DNA of 5,754 bases, from positions 1 to 5,754 of the forward strand of contig DAYE01000018.1 in NCBI GenBank assembly GCA_002506745.1. The letters run 5' to 3'. The position numbers and the translations under genes were made by a program. This document shows, one piece after another, positions 4,076 through 5,754 of this stretch. The notes under the pieces are model-generated. The model saw only the letters and a list, made by a program, of their open reading frames with translations. It had not been told where the DNA came from and made no database searches. The stretch comes from Euryarchaeota archaeon UBA33. Its GTDB lineage: Archaea > Thermoplasmatota > E2 > DHVEG-1. Each line of letters starts with the position of its first letter. The stretch's first letter is position 1.

Positions 4076-5754
4076 ATGCACAAGGAGCCTGAAATCGTAA
4101 AGATATTACGGGATGAAGAGCGACTTGGTCGACTACAAACGAAGCCTGTAGAAAGCACCGAAGAATCATTTTCAGATAGCCAAAACCAGGAGGAATCTCG
4201 AAACTCAGCCATGATACTTCCATCCCATGGAAATGAGAATCTAATTGAAGGAAAACAAGACTATCTACGCGCCCTCTGGAACATCGTGCTTCATACTGTT
4301 CCCATTGCACTCCTCATCTTTGATGAACGAGAGCATATCGTCTCATGGAACGAGTATGCCGAAAAACTGTTAGGTCACCCGACAAAAAAATTTACACGCC
4401 ATTCGATGAAAGAATGGTATCCAGCTGAAGAATGGCAAAAATTGCAGTTGCATCTCAACGAAACACAGGGGCTGAAACGACAAATTGAAACCAAAATATA
4501 TACGAGCACGAATGAACTAATAGATATTTCAGTCTCCCTTTGTGTTGTACGGGATAGGTACAATAGGCCTGTCGGAACCCTACATCTTCTCAGGGAAATT
4601 ACACCACAACCGGCAATACATCGATTGGATGCAATCATAGAATACCTTGATGATTCGGTTGCTTTGTTGGATTGTCAAAGCCGCTATCTCGCTGTCAATA
4701 ACAATCTTCTCGAACAACTCGGTTGTACCCGAGACGAAGTCATCGGAAGAACCTTTAGTGATTTTCATACTCAAAAAGAAACCAAAGACTTCAATAAAAA
4801 ACTGAAATGGATTCTTGAACAAGGAAAGCCTTTTAAAAGCGAGTTTTACAAAAATGCTAAATGGTATCATGAGATGCTTAGCCCCGTACGGGAACCAGAC
4901 CAAAATCGAATATCAGCTGTTCTCCTTCATTCTAAAAATATAACTCAACAAAAAAAATTACAGGAACTTTGTAAAGAAAAAGAGAAGACCTATCGGACGT
5001 TGTTTGAGGTATTCCCCCAAATTATTTTTTTGATCGATGCCAAAGGCACCATATCGGATGTCAATGAGCAAATCACCGAATTGTTGGGATACACGACCCA
5101 TGAAGCCCTCGGTAAAAATTTGTGTTCATCACCCTTCTTCACAGAAGAAACACAAGATTTACTGAAAAAGATCTTCTCAATAAAAACATCACGTACAAGC
5201 ACAACATACGACGACATCGAAATGCTATCACGACATGGTGAAAAACGAAACGGTGCTCTTCACGTTTCTCCATTAAAAAATAGACATAGTAAGATTGTCG
5301 GTCATCTTGTCATTATTTCAGAAATCTCTGAACAAAAACACCTGGTAGAAACAGCACAGATCGAAGAAAACTCAATTGCCTCCTCAATCAATGCACTGAT
5401 GCTTGCAGATATCAGGGGAACAATTACCCGAGTGAACGATTCATTTCTGAAAATGTGGGGTTATAACGATGAAAAAGATGTCATTGGAAAATCTTTCGCC
5501 CACTTTTGGAAAATACAAGAACAATATCTTGAGGCTATGCAGATTCTACGTACCAAGGGTGAATGGGTCGGAGAACTCACGGGGATGAAAAACGATCATT
5601 CATTCCAAGTCCAGCTTTCCGCTCAAGTGATTGAGGATGAATGCAGGAACCAGTCGTCTATCATTGGATCGTTTGTTGATATCACCAAGTATAAGATAGC
5701 AGTGCAGGCGTTCAGTGAAAGCGAAAAGAAGTTTCGGGTCGTCCTCGATAATTC
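4076..5754 (+). CDS. Multi-PAS sensor protein, probable histidine kinase, C-terminus cut by window edge
   Basis: The frame from the ATG at 4076 is open to the window end, giving 559 residues without a stop. Residues 1-62 are hydrophilic, acidic and match no domain I know. PAS domain 1 covers about 66-175 (VPIALLIFDEREHIVSWNEYAEKLLG). PAS 2 covers about 184-295 (DDSVALLDCQSRYLAVNNNLLEQLG). A short charged coil follows, then PAS 3 at about 306-420 (VFPQIIFLIDAKGTISDVNEQITELLGY) and PAS 4 at about 433-540 (LMLADIRGTITRVNDSFLKMWGY, ending GSFVDITKYK). SESEKKFRVVLDN at the right edge is the usual start of another PAS. Such arrays sense ligands, redox state or light and usually feed a histidine kinase. 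The kinase core is not in the window, so that is inferred. There are no membrane segments, so it is probably cytoplasmic. ATG 4076 has only a weak GAGGA very close to it. ATG 4211 (residue 46) is a possible later start that keeps all PAS domains. No promoter is evident between this gene and the response regulator, so they are probably co-transcribed. Confidence 0.88.
   Translation, partial: MHKEPEIVKILRDEERLGRLQTKPVESTEESFSDSQNQEESRNSAMILPSHGNENLIEGKQDYLRALWNIVLHTVPIALLIFDEREHIVSWNEYAEKLLGHPTKKFTRHSMKEWYPAEEWQKLQLHLNETQGLKRQIETKIYTSTNELIDISVSLCVVRDRYNRPVGTLHLLREITPQPAIHRLDAIIEYLDDSVALLDCQSRYLAVNNNLLEQLGCTRDEVIGRTFSDFHTQKETKDFNKKLKWILEQGKPFKSEFYKNAKWYHEMLSPVREPDQNRISAVLLHSKNITQQKKLQELCKEKEKTYRTLFEVFPQIIFLIDAKGTISDVNEQITELLGYTTHEALGKNLCSSPFFTEETQDLLKKIFSIKTSRTSTTYDDIEMLSRHGEKRNGALHVSPLKNRHSKIVGHLVIISEISEQKHLVETAQIEENSIASSINALMLADIRGTITRVNDSFLKMWGYNDEKDVIGKSFAHFWKIQEQYLEAMQILRTKGEWVGELTGMKNDHSFQVQLSAQVIEDECRNQSSIIGSFVDITKYKIAVQAFSESEKKFRVVLDN

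Noticed and set aside
4580..4903. Minus-strand open frames of about 75-107 codons opposite the PAS region.
   Set aside because: The plus strand has a continuous 559-codon frame with clear PAS signatures, so these are shadows with no independent support.
1..5754. CRISPR arrays, tRNA or rRNA genes, insertion sequences or prophage genes.
   Set aside because: No spaced repeat arrays, cloverleaf-like sequences, transposase motifs or terminal inverted repeats were found on reading both strands.

Overview
This window looks like chromosomal DNA from a euryarchaeon of moderate GC content. The evidence is an arginyl-tRNA synthetase with an archaeal-type catalytic signature (HVGRARNPIIGD and KMSTRKG), TATA-like boxes about 25-30 bases before the predicted transcript starts, one probably leaderless gene, and oligo-T tracts rather than hairpin terminators. 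The exact lineage (Thermoplasmata, a methanogen class or another group) cannot be settled from the sequence alone.

Layout from left to right. Bases 1-273 hold the N-terminal 91 residues of a minus-strand ribbon-helix-helix DNA-binding protein that runs off the left edge. Bases 274-434 are a divergent control region with a TATA-like box for each direction, a T9 tract and short repeats. Then comes a two-gene plus-strand operon. argS (435-2159) is followed after a single base by a spore-photoproduct-lyase-like (SPL/Rv2578c-type) radical SAM protein (2161-2955), whose ribosome binding site lies inside the end of argS. A minus-strand gene of unknown function (2970-3461) converges on this operon with only 14 bases between the stop codons. 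T-rich tracts there can end transcription in both directions. Bases 3462-3628 form a second divergent control region. It leads into a receiver-only response regulator (3629-3991) and then a long open frame (4076 to the right edge) with at least four PAS domains and the beginning of a further one. That frame is most likely the sensor half of a histidine kinase whose catalytic part lies beyond the window.

Functionally there are three units: a DNA-binding regulator, a translation enzyme coupled to a radical SAM enzyme, and a two-component signalling module with an uncharacterised divergent neighbour. No RNA genes, insertion sequences, CRISPR arrays or phage genes were seen. The least explained elements are the 163-residue unknown protein with a duplicated charged C-terminal motif, and the symmetric divergent promoter between it and the response regulator.
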